From: Fimbriimonadales bacterium
GTDB taxonomy: Bacteria; Armatimonadota; Fimbriimonadia; Fimbriimonadales; GBS-DC
Reading direction: 5' to 3'
Length of the DNA stretch: 64,000 nt
Assembly (NCBI GenBank): GCA_025061985.1
Contig: JANXAW010000008.1
Span: forward strand, 22,786 to 86,785
In this document: positions 27,133-36,204 of the stretch, piece by piece
Numbering within the stretch: the stretch's first letter is position 1
Layout of the letters: every line of letters starts with the position of its first letter
Notes under the pieces: generated by a model
Database searches by the model: none
The model's input: the letters and a program-made list of their open reading frames with translations, nothing else
What the model was told of the DNA's origin: nothing
Program-made: the position numbers and the translations under genes

Positions 27133-27603
27133 ATGCGAGCGAACTTCGCTATGTGGCTGGTGATGTTAGCGATTGTAGTGCTATTTACTGTTTCGTTGGT
27201 GGTGACGTTTCGCGTGACAGGGGGTGGCGCGATTACGGGTGCGAACAAGCCTGTAGTTTCGCCTGAACGATTGGTACTGGACGTGCATGACCTCGTGATT
27301 GAGGGTTGCTATGTGCCACTGCCTTCGGGTGAGCAGGAGGTGCGCTTGCGCTTGTATAACACGGGCTTGACTGCGCTGCGCGAAGTGAAGTTGGAGATCA
27401 CCTTAGACGGTACGCCGCCCAAAGCGCCGAAGACGCCGATTTATATTCGTCGCTTCCCGCGCCATCAGAAGCCCGAGGTGCGATTGTTGTTTGACAGAAC
27501 TCAACGTCCATACTTAACCGTGCGTGTGCAGTATCAGTGGGGGTTGCTGGCGACGGGCGCTGGGGGGGCACAAAGCAGTAAGTTGCTTAGTCGCTGTCCG
27601 TAG
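27133..27603 (+). CDS. Membrane-anchored protein with a beta-sandwich-like domain, unrecognised
   Basis: A 156-residue protein with one N-terminal membrane segment (MWLVMLAIVVLFTVSLVVTF) and an external domain whose pattern LRLYNTGLTALREVKLEITLDG...VRLLF resembles CARDB-like adhesion modules. Start may be TTG 27124, overlapping the HPRT stop, or ATG 27133. It is probably co-transcribed with hpt. No function can be assigned. Confidence 0.65.
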   Translation: MRANFAMWLVMLAIVVLFTVSLVVTFRVTGGGAITGANKPVVSPERLVLDVHDLVIEGCYVPLPSGEQEVRLRLYNTGLTALREVKLEITLDGTPPKAPKTPIYIRRFPRHQKPEVRLLFDRTQRPYLTVRVQYQWGLLATGAGGAQSSKLLSRCP

Positions 27604-27618
27604 CCAAGGGCTGGCGAG

Positions 27619-27624
27619 TATACT
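27619..27624 (+). promoter_or_regulatory. -10 box (TATACT) for the leaderless GATase gene
   Basis: TATACT ends 6 nt before ATG 27631. No ribosome binding site is present. Confidence 0.58.
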
Positions 27625-27630
27625 TGTGTT

Positions 27631-28344
27631 ATGCCGTCTACAAGACCCCTTATTGGGATCACTGTGGATTGGAACCCAGGGGATGAGCTTGGTGGCAAGG
27701 TTAGCCTAAACGATGGGTATGTGCGCGTTGTGGTGGCTGCGGGGGGCGTGCCTGTGCTCATCCCGCCGTGGGCAGATGTTGAGACTTTGGCAGATACGCT
27801 GGATGGCTTGCTTATCCCTGGTGGTGCGGATATTGATCCCAAGCATTATGGGGCGGTACGTCATCCAAAGACGGAGCTGATTAGCGAGGCGCGCTTTGAG
27901 CAGGAGTGGAGGCTTTTGAGCGCGTTTGAGCAGCGTCGCAAGCCGATTTTGGGCATCTGCTATGGCTGCCAGTTGCTGAATGTGTGGCGTGGAGGGACGT
28001 TGCACCAGCACTTACCTGACTTGCCAACTGTGACCCTCACGCACCAGCGCGCAAGCCAACAAGAGCCCTACCCGCGCCATCTTGTACAGGTGGATACCCG
28101 CTCTAAGTTGTTTGAGAGCATGCGCTTAGCGCAGTTTGAGGTGGTGAGTGCGCATCACCAAGCAGTTCGGGATTTAGGGCGTGGGCTGGTGATTAGTGCC
28201 CGCGCTTCTGACGGAGTGGTTGAGGCTATTGAAGACCCCAATCTGCCGTTTTTGATTGGCGTGCAGTGGCATCCTGAGCGTGATCCTGACGCGCCTGCAA
28301 CCCGCGCCTTGCTGACGGCATTTGTGCGAGCGTGCAAAGCATAG
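27631..28344 (+). CDS. Gamma-glutamyl-gamma-aminobutyrate hydrolase family (class I amidotransferase)
   Basis: A 237-residue peptidase C26 family enzyme. The nucleophile is in GICYGCQ near residue 112, with a Tyr where most members have Arg. The His/Glu pair is in GVQWHPE near the C-terminus, with HHQAV before it. Members hydrolyse gamma-glutamyl compounds such as gamma-glutamyl-GABA. Leaderless start at 27631. The 167 bases after the stop show nothing convincing. Confidence 0.88.
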   Translation: MPSTRPLIGITVDWNPGDELGGKVSLNDGYVRVVVAAGGVPVLIPPWADVETLADTLDGLLIPGGADIDPKHYGAVRHPKTELISEARFEQEWRLLSAFEQRRKPILGICYGCQLLNVWRGGTLHQHLPDLPTVTLTHQRASQQEPYPRHLVQVDTRSKLFESMRLAQFEVVSAHHQAVRDLGRGLVISARASDGVVEAIEDPNLPFLIGVQWHPERDPDAPATRALLTAFVRACKA

Positions 28345-28511
28345 GCGTTGCACTAATCTACGCCGATGCCCTGCTGTTCCTGCCAAGCTCGCTGCTAAGG
28401 TTACCGATGCTGGTTGGTTTGGGTACCGAGGTGCCTTGGGTGCGCAGGATCAAGTTAAGGTTTATGGTCACGCTCACCTTATTGCAGCGTAAGGTGTAGG
28501 GCAGGGTGCAT

Positions 28512-29141
28512 TTACGGAAGGATGCGCACGCGCCGTCCTTCTACGCGCAACTTGCCTTGCACAAACAGCCGTATCGCCTCGATGTAGGTCTCGTGTTCAA
28601 TTGGCAGCAGGCGCGCAGCTAAGGTTTCTGGCGTGTCGTCGTCGTAGACGGGGATGCACCGTTGCAGGATGATGGGTCCTGTGTCGTAGTTTTCGTCTAC
28701 GAAGTGCACGGTGCAGCCTGTGACTTTCATGCCGCTTTCCAGCACGGCTTGATGCACGCGCAAGCCGTACATTCCTTTGCCGCCGAAGAGAGGTAGCAGG
28801 GCGGGGTGGATGTTCATAATTTGCATTGGGTAGGCTTGCACGATGGGGGCGGGCAGCAAGCGCATATAGCCCGCCAAGCAAATTAAGTCAGGCTGGGCTT
28901 TTTGGAGCGTCCACAGCAGGGCATCGGCGTACGTTTGAGGCTCAGGGAACTCCTTAGGGTTTACCACGGCAGTGGCGACGCCGAGAGCGCGGGCTTTTTG
29001 GAGGGCAGGGGTGTCATCGCGTGTGCCGATGACCGCTACCACGCTGCTATCAGGGATGTGCCCTTGTTGGCACGCTTCAATAATCGCGTGCATGTTGGTG
29101 CCGCGTGCGGGTCCTGAAACTAAGATTACGATTCGTTTCAT
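28512..29141 (-). CDS. purN: Phosphoribosylglycinamide formyltransferase PurN
   Basis: A 209-residue purine biosynthesis enzyme that formylates GAR using 10-formyl-tetrahydrofolate. The catalytic region is LAGYMRLLP, then NIHPALLPLF with the His and Asn, and TGCTVHFVDENYDTGPII with the Asp. The N-terminal loop reads SGPARGTNM instead of SGxGSN. ATG 29141 overlaps the acpS stop (ATGA). Confidence 0.94.
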   Translation of the reverse strand: MKRIVILVSGPARGTNMHAIIEACQQGHIPDSSVVAVIGTRDDTPALQKARALGVATAVVNPKEFPEPQTYADALLWTLQKAQPDLICLAGYMRLLPAPIVQAYPMQIMNIHPALLPLFGGKGMYGLRVHQAVLESGMKVTGCTVHFVDENYDTGPIILQRCIPVYDDDTPETLAARLLPIEHETYIEAIRLFVQGKLRVEGRRVRILP

Positions 29142-29584
29142 CGGTTCACCACCCACAGTGCGATTGCTTGGGCGAGTGTGCGTGTGTGCGTGATGCTTAC
29201 TAGCAGCTCGCCTTCGGGTACAAGCGTGGCGCTAGTTCCGTAGAGGTGCACCACGGGCTTACCGTAGGGGTCGGGCAGGATTTCCACTTCTTGCCAGCGC
29301 AGGGGGCGTCCGACGGCTTTGGCGATGGCTTCTTTCGCGCACCACCTGCCTGCGATGTGTTGGACGGCGCTTGCGGAGTGGCTCAAGCAATAGGCGCGCT
29401 CGGCAGGGGTCAAAATCCGCTCCACAAAGCGGGGGTGGCGGGCGCAGGCGCGAGCAATTCGCTCCAGCTCTATTAGGTCAATCCCCACGCCTCGCACGAG
29501 CGCTGTTTGCGTGGGCAGCGTGGCTACGGTGTGGTTGGTTGCGCGGGCTTGGGTGGCTCGGTAGAGATCGGGGGTGCTGTCCAT
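29138..29584 (-). CDS. acpS: Holo-[acyl-carrier-protein] synthase AcpS
   Basis: A 148-residue enzyme that transfers phosphopantetheine from CoA to ACP. GVGIDLIELERI (metal-binding Asp) and RWCAKEAIAKAVG are the family motifs. It has a 30-residue N-terminal extension before GVGID, with a ribosome site GGAGG 9 nt before ATG 29584, inside the previous gene. A GTG at 29497 would give the usual length, but has no site. Coupled to purN. Confidence 0.92.
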   Translation of the reverse strand: MDSTPDLYRATQARATNHTVATLPTQTALVRGVGIDLIELERIARACARHPRFVERILTPAERAYCLSHSASAVQHIAGRWCAKEAIAKAVGRPLRWQEVEILPDPYGKPVVHLYGTSATLVPEGELLVSITHTRTLAQAIALWVVNR

Positions 29585-29886
29585 AGGGGTTGATCCTCCG
29601 CGTCGACGAACATCATGCGTGCATTGCCTGCGCTATCCAGCAGCACCCACGCGCGGGCTTTGCCCTTGGAATCGTACAAGAATAGGGCGGGGGTGCCGAA
29701 CGCCATCCCCAACTCGGCGCGCACGGTGCCGTTCTCGTCAACGACGCGGAAGCGTCGCGCGTCGATGGTTTCGGGGATGCGGCGTCGTTGCGCTTCACGC
29801 GCCTCTGTGAGGGCTACGCCTGTTAGGAATCCAAACAGCCCAACGATTAGCGCCAGCACCAAGCTTCTAAGAATCTCTGGTCGCAT
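29524..29886 (-). CDS. Membrane-anchored small protein, unrecognised
   Basis: A 120-residue protein with one N-terminal membrane segment (LVLALIVGLFGFLTGVAL) and a repeat-like external part (FRVVDENGTVRAELGMAFGTPALFLYDSKGKARAWVLLDSAGNARMMF) of likely beta structure, ending Pro-rich. The VVDENG.RA/VLLDSAGNA pattern occurs in bacterial proteins of unknown function. It overlaps the start of acpS by 61 nt. Confidence 0.7.
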   Translation of the reverse strand: MRPEILRSLVLALIVGLFGFLTGVALTEAREAQRRRIPETIDARRFRVVDENGTVRAELGMAFGTPALFLYDSKGKARAWVLLDSAGNARMMFVDAEDQPLWTAPPISTEPPKPAQPTTP

Positions 29887-29963
29887 CGTGTCTCCCCGAT
29901 GATATGACGCTTAGGTCGGCTTATGGTTTGGGGGCGAGGGAGGGTTCCCCCGCCTTGTGTGGG

Positions 29964-31604
29964 CTACTGAAGGTTGGGCGGCAACACGGTTGCCATCAGC
30001 GACACGCGCAGCGTAGGTTGCTGTGGGTCGTCGGTTTCGATGACTAAGTTGCGGCGTATGGTGCCTTGTTGCCAGCCGCCTTTGTAGCGCAAGATGAAGC
30101 GATGTTGCTTGCCGTCTTCTGAGGCTTCGTGGCGCACTTCGATGCTGGGATCGTCTACCTCATAGCGTTTGACTTGGATGGGCTTGTCGCTACGGCTGAT
30201 GGTTACTATGCGCTCAATCGGTAGCGGAGTGGTTGCGTTGATTGCCCCGAAGAACACGGTGGTTGGCACGACGATGATGCCCTTCTCGTAGGTGAGCATA
30301 AAGTTGACTTGGGGCGTTGCTGTGGAGTTGAGGCGTGCCATGCCCACGATGGTGTTGCGTCCTGGGGGCGCGTCGGGGTTGATGGTGATGATTACCTTGG
30401 TGCGCTTGGGGTCGATTTTCTCGGTTTTAGCGGTGGCAAATGGCACGTTGAGCCGCACTTCTTGCACTTCTAGGGGCTCGTTGGTGTTAGAGACGATCTC
30501 CAGTTCTTGGGTGGTAGGTGCATTTGGATTGAGCGTGACGGGGATTTGCTCGCTGGGGCGCACCTCGACTGCTGTGCGGATGAAGGTTGAAAGGCGCAGT
30601 GTGAGGTTGGGATTGTCGGGGTCGTTGGTGATTACTTGGATGGTCTTGACTTGGGTGCCTCGGAAGCCTGCGGTGCGCAGTTCGGCTTCGATTTTGCCTT
30701 GCTGTCCGGGTTGGATGACTTTGTCGTAGTAGGGTGTGAGGCAGCCGCAGCTGGGGCGCGCCTCAATGGTCAAAGGTGCATCGCCTTCGTTTTTGACGAT
30801 GAAGGTGTGTTTGACCACGTCGCCTTGCCTGGTTTCGCCGAAGTCGTATTCCATTGGCTCAATGCGGATTTTAGGCTTGGGCAGATAAACCATCACTCGT
30901 CGCTTAGCGTAGTCGGTTGCGATGGTGCGTACCTCGTTGAGCGCACGCACTCGCTGCAATTCAGCGGGGGTGGGTGCGATCAGCTGGTCTTCGGTGTTCC
31001 ACACGGGTCCCATAAGGTCGTTGTCGCTTTGGCTTTCGCCCAATCCTAAGTAGGTGCCGATTGCTTGTGCCACCAAGCGAGCCACGGTGCGTGGCGACTG
31101 CGGAAGTTCGGTGTAGGGGATGTAAGTGGCGATTCGGGCGCGTACGCGCCGCCGTTCGCCTTGCGTGGGGGGTAGGAACAGGCGTGCTTTGCCGTGCATC
31201 AGGCGAAACTGCCCCGCGGTGATTTCTGCTACATCTTCTTCAAACACAATTTGCACGTCTGCGTTGCGTTCGTCTTCCGTCCATTCTAAGCGTGGCGTGC
31301 CTCCTAAGGCTTCGTTCCACTTTTGGAGCGCTTCTTGGGCTGCTTTGCGGAAGGTTTCGCGTAAATCAATGGGGATTGTTGCCCAACTCCCATAAACACG
31401 GATCACGCTTGGGATGGCAAGGGGTTGGAGTAGCTTTTCTGCCTCAGTGAAGTCGCCCTTCGAGAGGAGGTTGATGGCGCGTGCGAGTTGGTCGTGTTCT
31501 GCTTTAACGACATTTTCAGGCAATGTGGGTGCTTTTGGCATGCTTTGCGCGTATGCTAATCCCATTCCTACGAGCAGCAACGCGATGGAGTGCGAGGCTC
31601 GCAT
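29964..31604 (-). CDS. Secreted protein with a degenerate matrixin-like domain and DUF1573 repeats
   Basis: A 546-residue exported protein. After the signal peptide, residues about 30-215 resemble a matrixin-type zincin ([32 protein letters not shown]), but the HExxHxxGxxH site reads [11 protein letters not shown], keeping only IG, LGLG and the Met-turn DLMGP. All zinc His and the catalytic Glu are gone. From about 250, DUF1573/Ig-like modules follow, with [26 protein letters not shown] and PSCGC. Start 31604 has GGAGGG, with a TATAAT on the minus strand at 31624-31629. Likely a surface binding protein. Confidence 0.8.
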   Translation of the reverse strand: MRASHSIALLLVGMGLAYAQSMPKAPTLPENVVKAEHDQLARAINLLSKGDFTEAEKLLQPLAIPSVIRVYGSWATIPIDLRETFRKAAQEALQKWNEALGGTPRLEWTEDERNADVQIVFEEDVAEITAGQFRLMHGKARLFLPPTQGERRRVRARIATYIPYTELPQSPRTVARLVAQAIGTYLGLGESQSDNDLMGPVWNTEDQLIAPTPAELQRVRALNEVRTIATDYAKRRVMVYLPKPKIRIEPMEYDFGETRQGDVVKHTFIVKNEGDAPLTIEARPSCGCLTPYYDKVIQPGQQGKIEAELRTAGFRGTQVKTIQVITNDPDNPNLTLRLSTFIRTAVEVRPSEQIPVTLNPNAPTTQELEIVSNTNEPLEVQEVRLNVPFATAKTEKIDPKRTKVIITINPDAPPGRNTIVGMARLNSTATPQVNFMLTYEKGIIVVPTTVFFGAINATTPLPIERIVTISRSDKPIQVKRYEVDDPSIEVRHEASEDGKQHRFILRYKGGWQQGTIRRNLVIETDDPQQPTLRVSLMATVLPPNLQ

Positions 31605-31658
31605 GGGCGTACCCTCCGCCAATATTATAGCCTACGCCCTGCCTCCCTTATGGCGGGG

Positions 31659-31664
31659 TATAAT
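31659..31664 (+). promoter_or_regulatory. -10 box (TATAAT) for the short uvrA gene
   Basis: A perfect TATAAT ends 6 nt before ATG 31671 and no ribosome site is present, so the short reading frame has its own leaderless promoter. Confidence 0.6.
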
Positions 31665-31670
31665 CGTGAC

Positions 31671-33833
31671 ATGCCTCAGTTGCTACCGATGTTAGAAACG
31701 CCTATCGCACCGGGTGTAGAGTTGCATTTTTCTGAGCATTTCGCGTGTCCGGAGTGTAGCGTTAGTTTAGGCGAGTTGGAGCCGCGCAACTTCTCGTTCA
31801 ACAGCCCGTATGGGGCTTGTCCGGAGTGCAGTGGGCTGGGCACAAAAACCGAGTTTGACCCTGACCTGATTGCTCCTGACCGTTCGCTTTCCATTCGTCA
31901 AGGTGCGCTGCGCCCGTTTGTCAAGCGGGATGGCGAGATGACCGAGTGGCGGTTGGCGATGCTGGAGGGCGTCGCTCGCAAACTCGGTTTTACGCTTGAT
32001 ACTCCCCTCAAAGACCTCACTCCGGAGCAGTTTCACGCGCTGATGTACGGCACGGAGGGGAACGTCACGATTGCTTTTCGCAACCGGTGGGGGCGCACGC
32101 GGTACATCGACACGGAGTTTGAGGGCGTTATCAACATCCTCAAGCGGCGCTATGAGGAGACGGAGAGCGAGTACCTCAAGCAGGAGCTGGAGCAGTATAT
32201 GGCGACGCGCCCGTGCCCTGCATGTGGGGGCAAGCGGCTTAAGCCCGAAAGCCTTGCCGTGACGGTTGCGGGCAAGAACATTGCCGAAGTGACTGCGATG
32301 AGCATTGAGGAGGCGGCGCGTTGGTTTGACGAGCTAGAGGCGCAACTTACCCCGCGCGAGCGCGCGATTGCCGAGCGCATCATCAAGGAGGTGCGCACGC
32401 GCCTCAAATTCTTGTTGGATGTGGGGTTGGGCTACCTTACGCTGGATCGGGCTGCGAACACGCTTTCGGGGGGCGAGGCGCAGCGCATTCGCTTAGCCAC
32501 TCAAATCGGCTCTGGGTTGATGGGCGTGCTTTACGTGCTGGATGAGCCGAGCATCGGGCTGCATCAGCGCGATAATCAGAAGCTCATCAATACGCTCAAG
32601 CGCCTGCGTGATTTGGGCAACACCGTAGTGGTTGTGGAACACGACGAGGAGACCATTCGCTCTGCTGACTACATCATTGACTTGGGACCGGGGGCAGGCG
32701 AGCACGGCGGGGAGGTGGTGGTAGCAGGCACTGTAGAGGATGTGATGAACTGCCCCGAGAGCCTCACGGGGCAGTATCTGTCGGGCAAGCGACGGATCGA
32801 GATTCCCGAACGGCGTCGCCCCCCGCATCCTGACCGATGGCTGGTGCTTTATGGGGCACGCGCGAATAACCTCAAGAACATCACCGTGCGCATCCCGCTG
32901 GGGCTGTTTGTTTGCGTGACAGGCGTTTCTGGCTCGGGCAAGAGCACGCTTATCCAAGAGACGCTTTATCCGCGCCTGATGTACCATGTGTACGGCACGC
33001 GGCGCGTGTGGGGCGAGCATGACGGCATTGAGGGGCTGGAGTATGTTGATAAGGTGGTCGACATTGACCAGTCCCCGATTGGGCGCACGCCGCGCAGCAA
33101 CCCTGCTACTTACACGGGTGTGTTTGACCCCATTCGCGAGTTGTTTGCCAGTACGCCTGAGGCACGCGCTCGCGGCTACACGCCTGGCAGGTTTAGCTTC
33201 AATGTCAAGGGTGGGCGCTGCGAGGCTTGTCGCGGGGACGGGATGATCAAAATTGAGATGCAGTTCCTGCCTGATGTGTATGTGCCGTGTGAGGTGTGCA
33301 AGGGGCAGCGCTATAACCGCGAGACGCTGGAGATCAAGTTCAAGGGCAAGACGATTGCCGATGTGCTGAATATGACTGTTGAGGAGGCGTTGGCGTTTTT
33401 CGCGCCGTTCCCTGCGATTGCCCGCAAATTGCAAACGCTTTACGATGTGGGGCTGGACTATATTCGGCTGGGGCAGCCTGCCCCTACGCTTTCGGGCGGG
33501 GAGGCGCAGCGCGTCAAACTCGCTACCGAGCTTAGCAAGCGCGCCACAGGCAACACGGTCTACATTCTGGACGAGCCGACGACGGGCTTGCACTTTGAGG
33601 ATGTGCGCAAGTTGCTGAATGTGCTCCATCGCTTGGTGGACGCGGGCAACACGGTGATTGTGATTGAGCATAACTTGGATGTCATCAAGACTGCCGACTG
33701 GATTATTGACTTGGGTCCTGAGGGGGGTGATGCTGGGGGCTGGATTGTGGCGGAAGGCACGCCTGAGCAGGTCGCTCAAGTGGAAGCCAGCTACACGGGG
33801 CGGTTCTTGCGCCGCGTGTTGGGGATGGAGTAA
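31671..33833 (+). CDS. uvrA: UvrA-type excision nuclease subunit lacking its N-terminal ATPase segment
   Basis: A 720-residue protein aligned with about residues 228-940 of standard UvrA. The first zinc module (C26, C29, C50, C53) begins almost at once; it is followed by the first signature [14 protein letters not shown] with [11 protein letters not shown], the second Walker [10 protein letters not shown], the C-terminal zinc finger CEAC...CEVCKG and the second signature [14 protein letters not shown]. Missing are the first Walker A and the UvrB-interaction region. Upstream DNA is the opposite-strand DUF1573 gene, so no lost N-terminus lies there. The N-terminal part may be encoded elsewhere, or this is a specialised or decayed protein. 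Confidence 0.88.
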   Translation: MPQLLPMLETPIAPGVELHFSEHFACPECSVSLGELEPRNFSFNSPYGACPECSGLGTKTEFDPDLIAPDRSLSIRQGALRPFVKRDGEMTEWRLAMLEGVARKLGFTLDTPLKDLTPEQFHALMYGTEGNVTIAFRNRWGRTRYIDTEFEGVINILKRRYEETESEYLKQELEQYMATRPCPACGGKRLKPESLAVTVAGKNIAEVTAMSIEEAARWFDELEAQLTPRERAIAERIIKEVRTRLKFLLDVGLGYLTLDRAANTLSGGEAQRIRLATQIGSGLMGVLYVLDEPSIGLHQRDNQKLINTLKRLRDLGNTVVVVEHDEETIRSADYIIDLGPGAGEHGGEVVVAGTVEDVMNCPESLTGQYLSGKRRIEIPERRRPPHPDRWLVLYGARANNLKNITVRIPLGLFVCVTGVSGSGKSTLIQETLYPRLMYHVYGTRRVWGEHDGIEGLEYVDKVVDIDQSPIGRTPRSNPATYTGVFDPIRELFASTPEARARGYTPGRFSFNVKGGRCEACRGDGMIKIEMQFLPDVYVPCEVCKGQRYNRETLEIKFKGKTIADVLNMTVEEALAFFAPFPAIARKLQTLYDVGLDYIRLGQPAPTLSGGEAQRVKLATELSKRATGNTVYILDEPTTGLHFEDVRKLLNVLHRLVDAGNTVIVIEHNLDVIKTADWIIDLGPEGGDAGGWIVAEGTPEQVAQVEASYTGRFLRRVLGME

Positions 33834-33925
33834 GTAATGCTTCATCTGGCGAGGCGTAAGGGAATGTGCCATAATTGAGTCAGCCTCGTGTTTTGCGGTG
33901 CGCACCACGCTTGAGGGTACCGACG

Positions 33926-35002
33926 ATGCTGCTGCTCACGATTGTTTACTTGGTGGGGATGTTCACGCTGTTGGTGGCGGCGCATGAGCTTGGGCACATG
34001 TGGGTCGCCAAGCGGTTCCGAATGAAGGTGGAAGAGTTTGCGATTGGGATAGGTCCTTTGTTGCTGCGTTTGTGGCGGGGTCGCGACGGTACGCAATACA
34101 CGCTACGCGCGCTCCCCCTAGGCGGCTTTGTGAAGATCCCTGGGATGATGCCTGACGAGGAGCATATTGAGGGGGGGTTCCAGTCTAAACCGCTGCATGC
34201 GCGTTTTCTGACGGTGCTGGCGGGTCCGCTGGCAAGCATTTTGTTTGGCTTTGTGCTGTTTGTGTTGATTGGGGTTACAGCGGGCTTGCCCTCGCCCGAT
34301 AAGCCTTTGTTGCAGGTTAAGCTCGTGATGCCCGATTCGCCGGCGCAGCAGGCAGGCGTGCGGATTGGGGATATCTTGGTCTCCATCAATGGCATACCTG
34401 CCAAAAGCATTGAGCATGCGACTGAGCTGATTCGTGCGAACCCTAACCGCCCGATTGTGTTGGAGTTGCGGCGTGATGGTCAGCCCGTTCGCTTGACCGT
34501 TGTGCCGCGCGAGGAAGAGATTGAGGAGAAGGGTGTCAAGAAGCGGATTGGGCGGATCGGCGTATTGTGGCACCATGCGCGTCAGCGTGAGCCAATTGGC
34601 GTTGCGATTGTTCACGCGGGCTATATGACGGTTGGCGTGGTTGTTGGTGTTGTGGAAGGGTTGCGTCGCCTGATTTTTGGGCAGGGCAGCATCCACGAGG
34701 TGGGCAGTGTGATTTCGATTGCCTCGGCTGCTAACGCGATGGCGCGTCTGGGCTTTGCTGAAGTTGCGACTTTCGCGGCGCAGTTTAGCATTATGCTGGG
34801 GGTGATTAACCTTCTGCCGATCCCTGTGCTGGATGGAGGCTATTTGCTGATTTTCGCGATTGAGGCAATTCGTCGGCGCAAGCTCAGCCCTGAGTCGATG
34901 GCGCGGGTGCAGTTTGCGGGGCTGGTGATTGTGCTGATGATTTTCGTTGCGGTGTTCTCACTGGATATCTACAAGTTGCTCACGGGCAAGCTCATTCGCT
35001 GA
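33926..35002 (+). CDS. rseP: RIP metalloprotease RseP / site-2 protease
   Basis: A 358-residue intramembrane zinc protease that cleaves membrane-bound anti-sigma factors. The HELGH motif is near residue 20, a PDZ domain follows at about 125-200 (LVMPDSPAQQAGVRIGDILVSING), and the second metal motif is NLLPIPVLDGG near 315. Four membrane segments are visible. ATG 33926 follows GAGGGT; a TTG at 33875 would add 17 residues without support. Coupled by TGATG to the next gene. Confidence 0.93.
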   Translation: MLLLTIVYLVGMFTLLVAAHELGHMWVAKRFRMKVEEFAIGIGPLLLRLWRGRDGTQYTLRALPLGGFVKIPGMMPDEEHIEGGFQSKPLHARFLTVLAGPLASILFGFVLFVLIGVTAGLPSPDKPLLQVKLVMPDSPAQQAGVRIGDILVSINGIPAKSIEHATELIRANPNRPIVLELRRDGQPVRLTVVPREEEIEEKGVKKRIGRIGVLWHHARQREPIGVAIVHAGYMTVGVVVGVVEGLRRLIFGQGSIHEVGSVISIASAANAMARLGFAEVATFAAQFSIMLGVINLLPIPVLDGGYLLIFAIEAIRRRKLSPESMARVQFAGLVIVLMIFVAVFSLDIYKLLTGKLIR

Positions 35003-36159
35003 TGCGCGTGTATTTAGACCATGCGGCGACCACGCCTTTGGATCCGCGCGTGCGCAAGGCGATGGAGCCGTACTTGCGGGATGAGTATGGCAATCCCTCA
35101 AGTCTCCATCGCTGGGGCAGGCGTGCTCGGACGGCGATTGATGCGGCGCGCGAGACGCTTGCAGCGGCGCTGAACGCAGACCCTGCTGAGATTTGCTTTG
35201 TCTCGTCGGGTACGGAGTCGTGCAACTTAGCGGTTATCGGCTGCGCGCTCAAAGCGCCCCCGAATCGCCGCCATATCTTAGTGTCTGCGGTAGAGCATCA
35301 CTGCGTGTTGAACGCTGCGGAATGGCTCGTGCCCTTGGGCTTTGAGGTGGAGCATATCCCTGTAGACCGCTATGGGCAGGTGGACCCTGATGCTGTACGC
35401 GCGCGCATTCGTGACGATACTTGGCTGGTGTCGGTGATGCATGCCAACAACGAGATTGGCACGCTGCAGCCCGTGGAGGCGATTGCTCAAATCTGTAAGG
35501 AGCGGGGGGTGTGGTTTCATGTGGATGCGGTGCAGACCTTTGGCGTTTTGCCTGTGGATGTGCAGGCGATTGGTTGTGACCTGCTGAGCGTTTCAGCGCA
35601 CAAGATTTACGGTCCCAAGGGTGTTGGTGCGCTCTACATTCGTGCGATGACCCCCCTACAGCCTTTGATGGTGGGTGGGGGGCAAGAGCGTGGTCGGCGG
35701 GCGGGCACGGAGAATGTGGCGGGGATTGTGGGCTTTGCGGAGGCGGTGCGTCTTGCTGAGTCGCTGCGCGAGGCGGAGGCAGAGCGTCAGGCGGCTTTGC
35801 GGGATCAGTTCATTCGCGCGGTGCTGGAGGCGATTCCTGACACGATTTTGACGGGGCATCCCACGGAGCGGCTGCCTGGGAACGCCCACTTTCGGTTTAT
35901 CGGTGTGCCGTCTGACAGTTTGCTGATAGCCTTAGACCGCGCGGGGATAGCTGCTAGTAGTGGTGCTGCCTGCAGTGCAGGCTCGCTGGAGCCGTCGCAT
36001 GTGTTGCTGGCGTTAGGGTGGGATGAGGTGGCTGCTCAGGAGGGCGTGCGTTTTACCTTAGGGCGCGGCACGACTTGGGAGGAGTTGGCATACACGGTCG
36101 AGGTGCTTCGCACAGAGGTGGCGCGGATTCGAGCGCGTAGAGCTGTGACAAGTATTTGA
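35002..36159 (+). CDS. Cysteine desulfurase (IscS/NifS type)
   Basis: A 385-residue PLP enzyme that takes sulfur from cysteine. VYLDHAATTPLDP is the N-terminal motif, HVDAVQTFG the PLP region and SAHKIYGPKG carries the PLP Lys. The catalytic Cys loop is SSGAACSAGSLEPSHVL. The short loop is like the IscS group rather than SufS. No iscU or mnmA is adjacent; the partner rseP overlaps it. Confidence 0.94.
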   Translation: MRVYLDHAATTPLDPRVRKAMEPYLRDEYGNPSSLHRWGRRARTAIDAARETLAAALNADPAEICFVSSGTESCNLAVIGCALKAPPNRRHILVSAVEHHCVLNAAEWLVPLGFEVEHIPVDRYGQVDPDAVRARIRDDTWLVSVMHANNEIGTLQPVEAIAQICKERGVWFHVDAVQTFGVLPVDVQAIGCDLLSVSAHKIYGPKGVGALYIRAMTPLQPLMVGGGQERGRRAGTENVAGIVGFAEAVRLAESLREAEAERQAALRDQFIRAVLEAIPDTILTGHPTERLPGNAHFRFIGVPSDSLLIALDRAGIAASSGAACSAGSLEPSHVLLALGWDEVAAQEGVRFTLGRGTTWEELAYTVEVLRTEVARIRARRAVTSI

Positions 36160-36204
36160 GGTACAATACTCGTCTACTGAACAGTCAGTTGGTGAGGTGG
36201 AGCG

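Noticed and set aside
32493..33908. 471-residue antisense frame across uvrA
   Set aside because: Low-complexity Arg/His/Leu sequence, a shadow of the uvrA codons; no promoter or ribosome site.
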